Assembly (NCBI RefSeq): GCF_026262505.1
Contig: NC_067207.1
Location: forward strand, 7,138,252-7,202,251
Source: Trichomonas vaginalis G3
Lineage: Eukaryota; Parabasalia; Trichomonadida; Trichomonadidae
DNA length: 64,000 nt
Direction: 5' to 3'
Numbering within the stretch: position 1 is the first letter of the stretch; each line of letters begins with the position of its first letter. Made by a program: the position numbers and the translations under genes. Positions 41,038 through 51,522 of the stretch are shown one piece after another. The notes under the pieces were generated by a model. That model ran no database searches. It was not told where the DNA came from and saw nothing but the letters and a program-made list of their open reading frames with translations.

Positions 41038-41270
41038 AAATAATAGGTGTATGAAAGTTATTTCTTCTTTTATTTACAATATCATATGAAAAGCGCCTAT
41101 ACTCTATACGTCTCCAATTTGTAAATAAGTTAAAACATATTGACCTCTTGAATTGATTTGATTTTCTGATTTTATGACATTCATAAGCTTATCTGAATAA
41201 TAGAAAATGCATATGCAATTATTAAAAATCAGAAATATAGTTCTAGAGTATGCAAAATCAATATTCATAT

Positions 41271-42245
41271 TTATTTTAAAGTTTTTTCGCCACCATTTGG
41301 TTGACTAAGTGGCATATCATCATCACCACTATTATTAATGATATCTTCATCAACAACAATATTATCATCCATTAAATTCTCATCATCATGAGGAGATTTC
41401 GTCTTTTTGATGCATTTACTGAAAACGTAGACGATGCACGATATAATAATAACACCCATAATGAAAACATAGACAGACATTCTATCATCTTCCTTCTCTA
41501 CGACTGTTTCTGCGCTGGATGATGTTTTCTCAGGATTGGAATCAGGTTGTGGATCAGGAGTTGGAGTTTCTTCTGGTTTGACATCATATAACTCTCCAAA
41601 TTCCTTTATTTTAATTGGAAACTTGGAATTTACTGTAAATTTAATTGATGATCCAGGAAAATTCTCTTCTGTATTAAAAGTAAAGATCAGAGGGTTACTT
41701 GATGATGCATTATATGTTTCACCTTTATTTATTTTATGAAAATCTTTTCTATTTAGATTCATTTCTGGTTTTGCAACAAATAAGTCCTGATGATCGTTTA
41801 ATTTGTGGCTAACTGTATAAGTCTTATTACCAAGTGGTGCGAAGATAAAACATCTATCATTTCGTAATGTTTTTTCATCGGTAAATTCTACGCTAGTATT
41901 TAATTGATTTGATATGTAAAAATATTTTTGGCAGCGTTGTCCGAGTGGTATGTATGACATGTAGAGTACTCGTGCTTCTTTTGCGGAAATTTCGATTCTT
42001 TCTTTTTGGTTGACAATAAGATAATTTGGAATTTCATCATTTGACATAGATTGAGTCTTAATGGATTTCCCATCTATGATCTCGTATGTAGTCATATCGA
42101 AATTTTTATTATGAAATACAAGTAATGCGCGTCCAGAATCACAGTTAAGTCGAACACCAGTATCTGGCTTTAAATTTTCCTGATATTCTTCTGAACTTGA
42201 AGGTAAATTGATTTCTTTTATTGATAACAGAAAAGCTAGAAACAT
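41271..42245 (-). CDS. Type I membrane protein, unknown family
   Basis: Start taken at the ATG at 42245 (MFLAFLLSIKEINLPSSSEE), a probable signal peptide; an upstream in-frame ATG adds 22 residues that look untranslated. The ectodomain is beta-rich with several Cys and Asn-x-Ser/Thr sites, then a Pro/Ser/Glu stalk (EETPTPDPQPDSNP) and a membrane span (SVYVFIMGVIIISCIVYVFS) followed by KCIKK and an acidic cytoplasmic tail (DDDENL.. DDNIVVDED). Surface receptor-like architecture; family not recognised. Confidence 0.72.
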   Translation of the reverse strand: MFLAFLLSIKEINLPSSSEEYQENLKPDTGVRLNCDSGRALLVFHNKNFDMTTYEIIDGKSIKTQSMSNDEIPNYLIVNQKERIEISAKEARVLYMSYIPLGQRCQKYFYISNQLNTSVEFTDEKTLRNDRCFIFAPLGNKTYTVSHKLNDHQDLFVAKPEMNLNRKDFHKINKGETYNASSSNPLIFTFNTEENFPGSSIKFTVNSKFPIKIKEFGELYDVKPEETPTPDPQPDSNPEKTSSSAETVVEKEDDRMSVYVFIMGVIIISCIVYVFSKCIKKTKSPHDDENLMDDNIVVDEDIINNSGDDDMPLSQPNGGEKTLK

Positions 42246-42723
42246 TTTTTTGACAAAAAATTTTAGATCTTTGATTGATATTATACATAAACAATATCTG
42301 ATTAATACCAATCATAAATGTCTTCATCTTTTTTATAGGATCTAATTCATTCACTATTATTGTGATACGAGTCAACTGAATGAATAAACACAATTGCTTA
42401 CCATGCTGAGAAAATCTATTGTTTTGGACTTATATCCTTTAAATAGGTAGGAAATAATTATGAATAATATAAATAAAATGTAAAAGAAAATGGTGAACGG
42501 TATTATTTAGAACAAGAACAAGATAAAGATTATCACTTAGAAAAGAGTCCAAGTGTATATTTAAATATCAAATTTGGGATACAATAAAGATACAAATGAG
42601 AATCTCTGAGAATTAAGTTTTTCTCAACACTCTGCATAGCATTTGGTTGCAAGCTATTAAAATTTTTCAAAAATTGCAAAATAGTTTTGGAAGGATTTTA
42701 CATGATACTTTTTTGATGAGATA

Positions 42724-43392
42724 TTATCTTTTTGAGCCCAAGATATCAGAATTCTTCTTGCTTTTAACTCTTTTAAGATAGGATATGAGTGCAAAATATG
42801 TTTCACTAGATATGTTGAGTAAGTCGATTGAAATAGATGCAGAATCTTGTTCACTTGGAAATTCTAATGCTTTGATTAAATTGAAAACAATTTGTTTTTC
42901 GTTATCATCCAATCCAGCGATGATTAGTTTCTTTAGAGAGAAAAGTTTAGATTTATCTATTGCAACAGGCATATTAGAGTTATTTATTGTAGGTAATTGG
43001 GGTCGATTGCTTAAAATTTCAGATTTTGATATTTTATCTATGAGGTTATTGTATAAATTTGGCCATAACTCTAACCACTGTTGTACAGATAGTGGTTCAA
43101 TTGAAGAGATGTCGGAATTGATCTGTTTTCTTAAATATTTTAAAGAATTTTGTTCTAAATCTGTCATTTGTTGTGTCTGTTCGAGAGAATTGAAGTAATG
43201 TATCAAGTCATCTTTAAAATTTTTGGCCGAGTTATATTTGTTTTGAGATAAATTCGAAATTAATTTCTCTGATATTCTTCCATTGTTGTTTGAGTCGAAA
43301 AATTTCGGATTTTCTGCAAAATATTTCCATAGATAGTTATCTTCGTATTTATTGACAAGCTCTATGCACTTAATAATTAATGGGTTATCCAT
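42724..43392 (-). CDS. Divergent bromodomain plus NET-like protein
   Basis: A 222-residue frame. Residues about 1-95 look like a bromodomain: CIELVNKYEDNYLWKYF, then ISEKLISNLSQNKYNSAKNF and KDDLIHYFNSL, the helix C/D region of LSTI-type bromodomains. The acetyl-lysine Asn is not evident. Residues about 155-215 (LFSLKKLIIAGLDDNEKQIV... ISIDLLNISSETYFALISYL) resemble the NET domain of BET proteins (IDFETL..T...L..Y). Such proteins read chromatin marks. Call is from pattern similarity; an unrelated helical protein cannot be excluded. Confidence 0.45.
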   Translation of the reverse strand: MDNPLIIKCIELVNKYEDNYLWKYFAENPKFFDSNNNGRISEKLISNLSQNKYNSAKNFKDDLIHYFNSLEQTQQMTDLEQNSLKYLRKQINSDISSIEPLSVQQWLELWPNLYNNLIDKISKSEILSNRPQLPTINNSNMPVAIDKSKLFSLKKLIIAGLDDNEKQIVFNLIKALEFPSEQDSASISIDLLNISSETYFALISYLKRVKSKKNSDILGSKR

Positions 43393-43621
43393 GATTCAAA
43401 TGACAAACTATATAATAAAATGAAAAAAGTGCAAACACATAGGTATTGATATTGAACGCCATTAATCATTTAGCGAAATACATTAGTTTTATTTTAGAAA
43501 GTGAATATTATTAAAATTTTTATACAACATATCTTGAGTTATAAAGTAAAACAATAGCATTTATATATATCATATCAAACAAATGAAAGATAGAGTACTT
43601 AATCAATTAATATTTCAATTA

Positions 43622-44200
43622 TTATTGATTTGCAATGATCTCTAAGCGCTTCTGCAGTCTAGCAATCTGTGCTAACTTCGGTTTCTCCTTTTGGATAAAC
43701 ATTTTCTTCTCTTTTCCAATTTCAAGTTTTTCTTTTGAAATTTCAGTTCCAATTTCAGACAGATGCTGTTGCTTGTAGCTTATCTTTCTTTCGAGCTTCC
43801 TGATTTGCTCTTTCAAGTCTGCTGTTTGATCCAAAAGCAAACCTTCTTTGTTATACTGCGCTGTTTGTGTAACATCACGAATTCTCCTTACTGATGCCGA
43901 AAGAGATTGTATTAATTCAAGGATTTTTTGAGATTCCGAACTTGAAATCCATTCAGTTGGATACGATAAACTTTCCCGTCCTTCTGAGTGCAAATGAGCA
44001 TTAACGATTCTCCAAAGACGTTTGAGTTCTGCATCGCCTAACATTCTATTTTTGACGTCGTAAATGTAATTTAAATCAACATCTTTAACTTCTCCAACGA
44101 TTGTGCAGATAGTTTTTCGCTTTACATAGTTTCTTGGCTTCGTAGTTGTTACTTGAATATCGTGCTGCTTGAGTGGTGTTAATATACGTCTTATTGTCAT
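43622..44200 (-). CDS. Coiled-coil protein, 192 residues, unknown
   Basis: Intact frame MTIRRILTPLKQHDIQVTTT. Residues about 100-190 form a continuous coiled coil (LKEQIRKLERKISYKQQHLS, EKLEIGKEKKMF). The N-terminal part is basic. Upstream TACACTTCCTCTAATG resembles a trichomonad initiator. No family recognised; a cytoskeletal role is possible. Confidence 0.6.
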   Translation of the reverse strand: MTIRRILTPLKQHDIQVTTTKPRNYVKRKTICTIVGEVKDVDLNYIYDVKNRMLGDAELKRLWRIVNAHLHSEGRESLSYPTEWISSSESQKILELIQSLSASVRRIRDVTQTAQYNKEGLLLDQTADLKEQIRKLERKISYKQQHLSEIGTEISKEKLEIGKEKKMFIQKEKPKLAQIARLQKRLEIIANQ

Positions 44201-44461
44201 TAGAGGAAGTGTACGTTTAAAAATTTATTCGGAGATTTTATTTTTGCTAAAAGTATGCAAAAATGCTTTAAAATCACGAGTACTAATTCAACCTTTCAAA
44301 ACAATAAGATTTTCATTAAATGTGAGTGTGAATTTCGTTCAATACTTGAAGATTTTGACCAAAAATAGAATGTTAAGAATATAAATAGTTTAGACAATTC
44401 ATAACAGTGGACAAATGTATAATTCGATATTCGGAAAGTCCGAAAAGTGACAAATTCTTAC

Positions 44462-45309
44462 ATGGATAATTTTATCCAAAAAGTACAGGATATCAATCAT
44501 AAAATCATTAATGCAACATTTAATGATTACGTTGAGATCATAGATAATATATATACTTCCACGTTATTTATATTCTTTTTTATATCCGTTGCTCAACAAT
44601 ATTTGACGGAGTATCTGTTTATCGATCTTATATCCTCGGGTTTTTAATGTCATTCAGTCCACGTCTTATTTTACAAATTTTTATTCCAAATCAAATTGAA
44701 TATGGCGACGCAAAGTTTATTCTCTACACTTACTCCATCTTATTGGCAATTTACAATATTTTCCCATTCGATTTAGGTTTCAAATTCTGCCGCAATGCAA
44801 GATATTTCGTTAAATTATTAGATGCACTTTCAGAAATCGTCAACATCAAGAAAATTTCCGAAGCTCTCTCTCAAAAATACGAAAGTGATTTCTTGAAAGT
44901 ACTTACAATTACTATGACATGCTTAATTTCAACTTTTATTATTGATTCATTGGACCTTTATCTTAATAGCAAAAGAAATGAACCAAGAGCATACAGAACA
45001 CATCACATCAAGAAACTTCTATTTTTCGTTACAGCATATCTCTTCATTTCCATTCCAACTATAGCCGAGTCCCTTGAATCATTTAGTTTCTCAAAAAATA
45101 TCACGGAAACGCTAATTATTTGCGTCTACGTATTTTTGGCGTTCTTAGATATCTTTATTAAAGATGATTCAATTTTTAATTCAATTGATATCATTTTCCC
45201 AGAACCAGACTCATATGTTACTTACCAACAAAGGGAAGATTACTTCAATTTCCTTCAATCCCTCCAAAAAAGAGAGGAATTGGAGCAATTTGAAAAAAGT
45301 CAACAGTAA
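44462..45309 (+). pseudogene. TRIC-like multi-pass membrane protein, one frameshift
   Basis: The first frame (ATG at 44462, MDNFIQKVQDINHKIINATF) stops at 44645-44647; the next begins ATGTCATTC in the overlapping phase. A single lost T near 44643 would make one protein of about 282 residues. It has about six hydrophobic segments, with a central IFPFDLGFKFC close to the FPFDLVYKLC signature of TRIC (TMEM38) cation channels of the ER, plus a following Lys-containing helix (YFVKLLDALSEIVN). C-terminal tail is hydrophilic (EELEQFEKSQQ). The TRIC call rests mostly on this motif and the segment order. Confidence 0.5.
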
Positions 45310-45626
45310 TTTGATCGTATTTATAAAAAGTATAATAAAGGGTTTAGTATGGATAAAATGTTCTTCAATTAAACAAAAAAATTTTTATAAAAATATATTT
45401 TTTGAATTTTCAAAATTGAACTTGATAAAAATGCTTATTGACATATACCGTATGAGAGTTACATAGTGAGTATCAGTTTTGAGCTTGAGAATTAAGTTTT
45501 GAATTCTGGATAGTATTTTGACTTTGAATCTGAATTAAATTTAAGCTTTACTAGTTTTATTGTTAAAATTTTAAACTCTTATTACATAATTGTCAATAAT
45601 TTAACCTTGTTTTCCAAGTCATTGTA
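45310..45626. other. Intergenic, no gene seen
   Basis: AT-rich spacer between the TRIC-like and CARMIL-like genes; nothing supported. AAGTCATTGTA just before the next ATG resembles an initiator. Confidence 0.45.
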
Positions 45627-48110
45627 ATGGAATCTTCAGTTGCAAAACTGAAAGAAAAACTTAAAACAGAGCATATCACACCTATTCTTGTTCAGGCTAT
45701 TAAAGAACCAGCAGAAAAAACAGATCAAAATGACAAAATTCTTGTAATAACCACCCCAAAATTACTCATTTATTCGATAGACATGAATGCATTAAACAAA
45801 TTTTCATGGAATGATTTGACATCTGTTGAATTTACATCCAAAAGCGCTTTCCTTACATTCAGATCCTCAAAAATTTCATTTGACTCACCAAATATCAATC
45901 AGATAAGTGGTGAAATCGTCGATTGCGTGCGATCTATACTATCAGATGAGGAATTACACCAAAAAGGAATGAATCCATTTCAAAATTATCACTCAAAACC
46001 TACATATAATTCAATCATTGGCAGATTAACAAACTATATAGAGGCATTAGAGAATAGTGAATATGGAAAACTCATTGAAATCCTTTCAAATATTTGTATT
46101 TTCAGGAAAAATTCACTTTCATTTAAAGCACTATACGCATTTAAGGATTGTATACCATCAGTACTTAATATATTACCTATATCTCACTTCATTGATACAT
46201 TAATCATTGAATCAAATCCAGATTTTGATCCCTATGCAAATATATCTGATTTTATCACAAAAAACACAACAATTACAAGATTAGCTGTTCAAGGACCTCT
46301 TGGACCAAAATTTAGAAAATTTTCACATAATTTTGAGATAAGTCCATCAAATGTTGTTACAAACTTTATATTCTGTGGTGATAATTTCAATGATGCAGAT
46401 TTTAAAGATATTTCTTCTTTTATTGTTGCAAAAAAGATATCAGCTCTTGGCTTTATTAATAGTTTTACAAAAGATAGTTTAAATGCGTTTTCTAGTTCTA
46501 TATTCAAGTCACCAATAGTAGAGAAACTCAAGACGATCAATATATATGGTAATTTACCAACAAAGATTTCAAATTTTTTAAATCAATTTACAAGTTTGAC
46601 TAATTTAGTTCTAATTAATAGCGATGTTGATGTTTGTGAAGTTTTTAAGATTTGTTCGAAGTTTCAGCTCACGTCTATTGATTTAAGTAAAAATAAATGT
46701 TCATCAGGTTTTTCTCAAGTTAATTCAATCAGTCAGATGCTATTTTCCATTAAATTAGAGGATGTTAAATGGGATGATGGCGCTTTAACAGGATTTATGA
46801 CCTTTTTGTCGCAGAATTGTAAAAAGAATTTAGAATTAAATATCTCAGACGCAAATTCATCGGCCAATGAATGGTTTAATTTGTTTATCAGTCTAAAAAA
46901 ACTTAAATTCTCTAAAATTATTGGACTAACATGGAATAATAATCCAATAAATAATTTTTTCTTCAATTTCTTGAAGAAGAATGAGAAACTTAGTAATCTT
47001 TCATTAAGAGGATGTTTCAGCGAGATGGAGAGTGATCAAATAACAAATTTATGTTCATTTCTTGCGAATAATTCCAGTATCCAAAAACTTGACGTAAGAG
47101 GAAATGCACTAAGACATTTCGGAAAATACATTACCTCAGTATTGACAGCTATTCAGATCTCATCGAAGGTCGAATATTTAGATATTTCGAATAATTATTC
47201 GGGAGATGCAGGAATTAATCAAATCAAGTATTTATTACAGGTCTGTCCGATAAAAACAATCAATTGTGATGGATTTTATCCATCATCAGCCTCAAATTAT
47301 GTTGAATTTCTTGATTCTGTGATTGAAATCCAGAAATCGAACAATCTTCTATTTTCATGGCCATCAAAAGATCTATCGCATCTTCTTTGCATGCATCAGC
47401 TTCGACATTCGAAGTATTATTCATTGAAGAAACAGCTTGCAGACAAAGAAGGATTTTTATTTGACAATGACATAAGAACTGGGTTCACAGAGCTTTGTCA
47501 TTTGTTTGAAACAGCTCCAAAGAATACTTCCAGGCTTATATTGTCATCACCAAATTACACGGAGTACAAATTCGAAACAGAATTTAATTCTGATGGTGAA
47601 ATTTTGCCACAAAAAAGAGTCAAAATCAAGAAATCTCTTATTTCTCTTAAACCACAGTTTGACAACGAAGTTTCTCTTCGAAAGATATCAAACTCACTGA
47701 AGAAACATTCATCGGAAAGTTCCGATTTCTACAAACTCTCTGATGATCGCAAAACAGCAAATTCTCTTGATGCTGAAACATTGGAAACATTCGATAACAC
47801 AAAGAAAAACAAAATTTCGGAAGATTCGACAGATGAATTCATCTTTGGAACAGATGTTCTTGAAGGCCATTCTCTTTCAAGTAACGGTGGACGTCACCAA
47901 GTCAACACAGAAGAACTCAAATCTAATGAAGAAAGCAAATACAAATCGAGTATTTCCATTCCGAAAAATCCATCATGGAAATTCCCAATTCCGGGAAAGT
48001 TCTACACAGATATAGACAGCAAGTGGAAAGAAGCAGAAGAAAACTTCTCATTAGATCTAGTTTTCGATGATTTATCGAAAACAAAACCATATTCACATCA
48101 GAAACTATAA
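45627..48110 (+). CDS. CARMIL-like leucine-rich-repeat protein
   Basis: An 827-residue intact frame. Residues 1-115 resemble the CARMIL PH-type domain (ILVITTPKLLIYSID.. FSWNDLTSVEF... LTFRSSKISF). Residues about 190-560 are RI-type leucine-rich repeats (LSNLSLRGCF, IQKLDVRGNALRHFGKYI, VEYLDISNNYSGDAGINQIK). The rest is Ser/Lys-rich and probably disordered. CARMIL proteins bind actin capping protein and regulate actin at the cortex; trichomonads have many relatives. Ends 34 bases before the mariner element. Confidence 0.75.
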   Translation: MESSVAKLKEKLKTEHITPILVQAIKEPAEKTDQNDKILVITTPKLLIYSIDMNALNKFSWNDLTSVEFTSKSAFLTFRSSKISFDSPNINQISGEIVDCVRSILSDEELHQKGMNPFQNYHSKPTYNSIIGRLTNYIEALENSEYGKLIEILSNICIFRKNSLSFKALYAFKDCIPSVLNILPISHFIDTLIIESNPDFDPYANISDFITKNTTITRLAVQGPLGPKFRKFSHNFEISPSNVVTNFIFCGDNFNDADFKDISSFIVAKKISALGFINSFTKDSLNAFSSSIFKSPIVEKLKTINIYGNLPTKISNFLNQFTSLTNLVLINSDVDVCEVFKICSKFQLTSIDLSKNKCSSGFSQVNSISQMLFSIKLEDVKWDDGALTGFMTFLSQNCKKNLELNISDANSSANEWFNLFISLKKLKFSKIIGLTWNNNPINNFFFNFLKKNEKLSNLSLRGCFSEMESDQITNLCSFLANNSSIQKLDVRGNALRHFGKYITSVLTAIQISSKVEYLDISNNYSGDAGINQIKYLLQVCPIKTINCDGFYPSSASNYVEFLDSVIEIQKSNNLLFSWPSKDLSHLLCMHQLRHSKYYSLKKQLADKEGFLFDNDIRTGFTELCHLFETAPKNTSRLILSSPNYTEYKFETEFNSDGEILPQKRVKIKKSLISLKPQFDNEVSLRKISNSLKKHSSESSDFYKLSDDRKTANSLDAETLETFDNTKKNKISEDSTDEFIFGTDVLEGHSLSSNGGRHQVNTEELKSNEESKYKSSISIPKNPSWKFPIPGKFYTDIDSKWKEAEENFSLDLVFDDLSKTKPYSHQKL

Positions 48111-48143
48111 ATGTTTGTATTGTTTTTTTTATAAGTATATATA

Positions 48144-49442
48144 GGGTGTCCAAAGGTGTGTTTAGCACAAACCTGAATACTGCGAATAGAAATAAACAAG
48201 TTACATATATATAAAGTTTATTTAAATATAATCACCATTGGATTCAATCACGCGTTCGCAGCGATCGATCCAGGCTTGAAAGACACGCTTTAAATCATCA
48301 TGAGAAAATTGCTCAAATTGCTCTCTTACAAAATTTTCAAGATCATCTGGACTCGCGAATTCGCGTCCTTCAGCTCTCTTTTTTAGCGTGCCGAATAAAT
48401 AAAAGTCAGAGGGTGCAATATCAGGTGAATAAATTGGGTTTGGAACAACTTTGACATTGTTTTCCACCAAGTAATTCATTACCTTATGACTTTTGTGAAC
48501 TCTTGAATTATCAAAATGAATTGCAAACTTTTGTTTTTGTTGTTTGGATTTCTCAAACTCATCAGAATTGATAATTTGAATAAGAACATTGTCAATTAGA
48601 TACTGAGCATTCATCGTATTAGGTTTTTGAAGAATATCAATTGCGATGATGCCATTCACGCCCCAAAAAACCGACAACATCATCATTGGTGTGTCAATTT
48701 TTTTCTTCGGGAATGTTTGCGGATTTTCATCCTTCGGGATCCACATGATTTTGGCTTCTGTTGCATATTGAAACCAAGACTCGTCCCCTGTTACTAAAAA
48801 GCGAAACTTCTTGGATTGATACGCACCCAATATAGAGAGGAGCTCTTTCGAAGATTGGACTCTAGATTTTTTTTGAACTGAATTAAGGTTGTGCGGAACC
48901 CAACGTGTATACGCTAGTTTGTAGTTCAAATAATTGTGCAGATAATAACTGACTGTTGTCCGTGGTATCTTTGTCATCTCCTCTATCCTTCTGAGTGATG
49001 CTCTTGGGTCTTCATCTAGCGCTTGAAGAATTGCTTTGATTTTTCTTTGATCCGGCGATTTTTTGTCAATTTTTATGATGGGCGCCTTTTTGTTCATGAA
49101 GTGATACATCCTAACATGATACGTTACAGTGGAATAGCTAGGAGCATCCATACCGAAGCATTTTACCAATGTCTCGTAGATTTTTTACAGTCTTTGCATT
49201 TTTTTGCAAGAGCGAGGATGTTTTCTTTATGATTCATTAAAAAAATGAAAAAAATCCCGCCAAAATTTCCCGCGAAACCGCCTCTTGTCTCAAAATTCAT
49301 TTTATATCCCGGCATGGCGCCAAAATACAACATACTCATCATATACATATATTCATATTTTTTATTATATATTTATAATCAGCATATATCTCCTTTAATA
49401 GTCTCATATAGAGCGCTGTGCTAAACGCACCTTTGGACACCC
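48144..49442 (-). mobile_element. Mariner transposon (Tvmar1 type), 1299 bp
   Basis: Flanked by TA on both sides. Terminal inverted repeats of about 28 bp: left GGGTGTCCAAAGGTGTGTTT, right inverted GGGTGTCCAAAGGTGCGTTT, differing at one base in the first 27. One transposase gene on the minus strand. The size and sequence type agree with the mariner family abundant in T. vaginalis. Confidence 0.95.
48222..49237 (-). pseudogene. Mariner transposase, one frameshift near the N terminus
   Basis: Cuts and pastes the element at TA sites. The probable start is the ATG at 49237 (MNHKENILALAKKCKDCK); the frame then breaks in an A run near 49180, where one A is missing, and continues as LVKCFGMDAPSYSTVTYHV. 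Paired-type helix-turn-helix (IPRTTVSYYLHNYL), WVPHNL, then catalytic D in GDESWF, D in HFDNSRVH and D in SPDIAPSDFYLFG (DD34D). All catalytic residues are intact; only the N-terminal frameshift disables it. Confidence 0.93.
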
Positions 49443-49692
49443 TATATTTTTTCCCTCTAGTATATACTAGAATATTTGAATACATCTCTTGTGCTTAAGG
49501 TAGAATTTTAAATTTTTGTCATTTTGATTGTTATTTTCTTCGATAGATAAACAAATTTTGATAATATTTCAGTCATCACTAGGAATGCAGTTAAATTACC
49601 TTTATTTATTTGATTACAGAAGTTTTATTGGTAAAAGCCAATCATAAATAATTTTTTTATACGTTAAAAAAGTGACATTTAAATAATTTTCT

Positions 49693-50484
49693 TCAGGAAT
49701 ACAGTGTAGAGAAATAAGTCCCTTCACGGTCACATTTCTCGATCAACTTTTCAAAAGCCTTAACTAAATATTCAGGAATAGTACTTTTCTCCTTTTCATC
49801 AGATTTATTCTTCATTTCGTCTTCCTTATCAGTATTATCAGGATCCTTATTCAAACCACCATCCTTATCTACGCCATCACTTCGCTGGGTTCGGATTGGT
49901 GGCATTACTATCTCGCATGCTCTCCTTTCTAAATCCCTCTGCTTAACTTTTAAAGATTCAATTTCCTTCGTCAGAAATCGTAAGTAAACATCATGTTCAG
50001 GTAGATATCGTGTTACTTCATGAGGTCGCGCATCAAAAATTTGCTGTTGCCCTTCACGCACAATGAGGTAGTAGCATGGGTAGATGTAGTTTGTTTTTAA
50101 GTCCTTGATGTTCAAGAAGATAAAACTAAAATATAAATTTTCTGAATATCCGCTAATTTTGTAGGAAGTTCGCGTTGGCTTATTTGAAGATGCACGCTTT
50201 TTATACTTACAATATAATAAATTAGCAAAAATACTTTTCATTTTTTCCCAATATTTTGAAATGAGCATTTTCAGAATATCTTTTTCTCGCCAAGCTTCTT
50301 TAAGGGGCTTTTCTTCGATTTCTATTATTTTGTGAGAGTTTAGTATCCATAGAAAATTGTAAATGTAGAATGCAATAAACTGAGGATTATCAAATAGGCT
50401 TTGTACTTGACTAAGAACGATTTGCCCACTTTTCTGTGACAATTTGTTGACTCTGTTAATTTCATATTTTGTTGTTGGATGCAT
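49693..50484 (-). CDS. Hypothetical protein, 263 residues
   Basis: Intact frame MHPTTKYEINRVNKLSQK. The N-terminal 170 residues are mixed alpha/beta and rich in aromatic residues (NPQFIAFYIYNFLWIL). Then a helix (FLTKEIESLKVKQRDLERR) and an acidic linker (DNTDKEDEMKNKSDEKEK). No family recognised. Confidence 0.55.
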   Translation of the reverse strand: MHPTTKYEINRVNKLSQKSGQIVLSQVQSLFDNPQFIAFYIYNFLWILNSHKIIEIEEKPLKEAWREKDILKMLISKYWEKMKSIFANLLYCKYKKRASSNKPTRTSYKISGYSENLYFSFIFLNIKDLKTNYIYPCYYLIVREGQQQIFDARPHEVTRYLPEHDVYLRFLTKEIESLKVKQRDLERRACEIVMPPIRTQRSDGVDKDGGLNKDPDNTDKEDEMKNKSDEKEKSTIPEYLVKAFEKLIEKCDREGTYFSTLYS

Positions 50485-50808
50485 TGTTATGAATGAATAA
50501 AATTGAGAATAAAATCATAAAATTGAGTGATCACAAAAATTTTGGATTTTTATTCATTAAAATAGTGAAACTTATGTAGAGCAAGATAATGACTATTTTC
50601 GTAAAGTGGCAGACAAATTTGGCAAACCCAAATTTCAGCTAAAAGTGACAGGGAAAAAAACGTTTAGTATTAAAAAAAGACCGATGAGAGCTTCGTTCGA
50701 AATATAGAGGGAACTGAGAATGCGCAACCATTCTCAGGGAATATTGGATGCTATTCCCGTTCCCTCTGTATGAAAAATTGAGGTTTTCAAAGGGAGTTAA
50801 AATAATAT

Positions 50809-51163
50809 CAAATTTATACTAATTTACTTCAAAATACAAAAGTATTTGACAGCTAAAATTAGTTACTTTAGCAAGCCTATCAATACCCTTTTACGATTAT
50901 TGTTACTTTTTCGAAATAAAAGTAAAAACAAATTTATACTAATTTACTTCAAAATACAAAAGTATTTGACAGCTAAAATTAGTTACTTTAGCAAGCCTAT
51001 CAATACCCTTTTACGATTATTGCTACTTTTTCGAAATAAAAGTAAAAACAAATTTATACTAATTTACTTCAAAATACAAAAGTATTTGACAGCTAAAATT
51101 AGTTACTTTAGCAAGCCTATCAATACCCTTTTACGATTATTGCTACTTTTTCGAAATAAAATA
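50809..51163 (+). repeat. Three tandem copies of a 120-bp unit
   Basis: Units begin CAAATTTATACTAATTTAC at about 50809, 50929 and 51049 and are nearly identical (one T/C difference). 120 is a multiple of 3, so a repetitive open frame runs through it, but its composition does not look protein-coding. Confidence 0.9.
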
Positions 51164-51263
51164 AATTTATTATCAAAAACCTTTTTTTTCTTAGTAAAAA
51201 TAAACGAAATTTTTTACCTTATGGACTTTTGATGGAAATATGCAAATTTAAAATAATAAAGAA

Positions 51264-51357
51264 AGCCGCGAGCGAAGCGATCGGCTTAGTTCGAAGATTT
51301 TGATTCAAATCTTTGCTGATCTGTAATTCGCGGAAGCCGCGAGCGAATCGAGCGGCT
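51264..51357. repeat. GCCGCGAGCGAAGCG hairpins, 71-bp tandem pair
   Basis: AGCCG-CGAGCGAAGCGAT-CGGCT at 51264-51286 and AGCCGC-GAGCGAATCGA-GCGGCT at 51335-51357, each a short hairpin in otherwise AT-rich DNA, each followed by AGATTTTGATTCAAATCTTT, itself palindromic. Confidence 0.65.
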
Positions 51358-51522
51358 TAGGTCTAAGATTTTGATTCAAATCTTTGCTTATATTCCTTAA
51401 ATTCTTTATGAAACTCGCAACAGTTCCATAAAAAATTTTAAATTCTAAACTGTCGAAATTACCGATCGGTAATCACACCCTTCACTAGTGTGTCACTTTT
51501 TACAGGCGCGTCACTTTTAGCT

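Larger units (their letters stand above)
50637..51522. repeat. Inverted-repeat-bounded cassette, 886 bp
   Basis: AGCTAAAAGTGAC (50637-50649) is inverted at 51510-51522 as GTCACTTTTAGCT; extended outward the match is about 18 of 19 bases. Between lie a 120-bp tandem array and two GC-rich hairpins. No gene inside. A candidate non-autonomous element. Confidence 0.5.

Noticed and set aside
50846-51232. 128-codon repetitive open frame
   Set aside because: Exists only because the 120-bp satellite unit is divisible by three; AT-rich noncoding composition.
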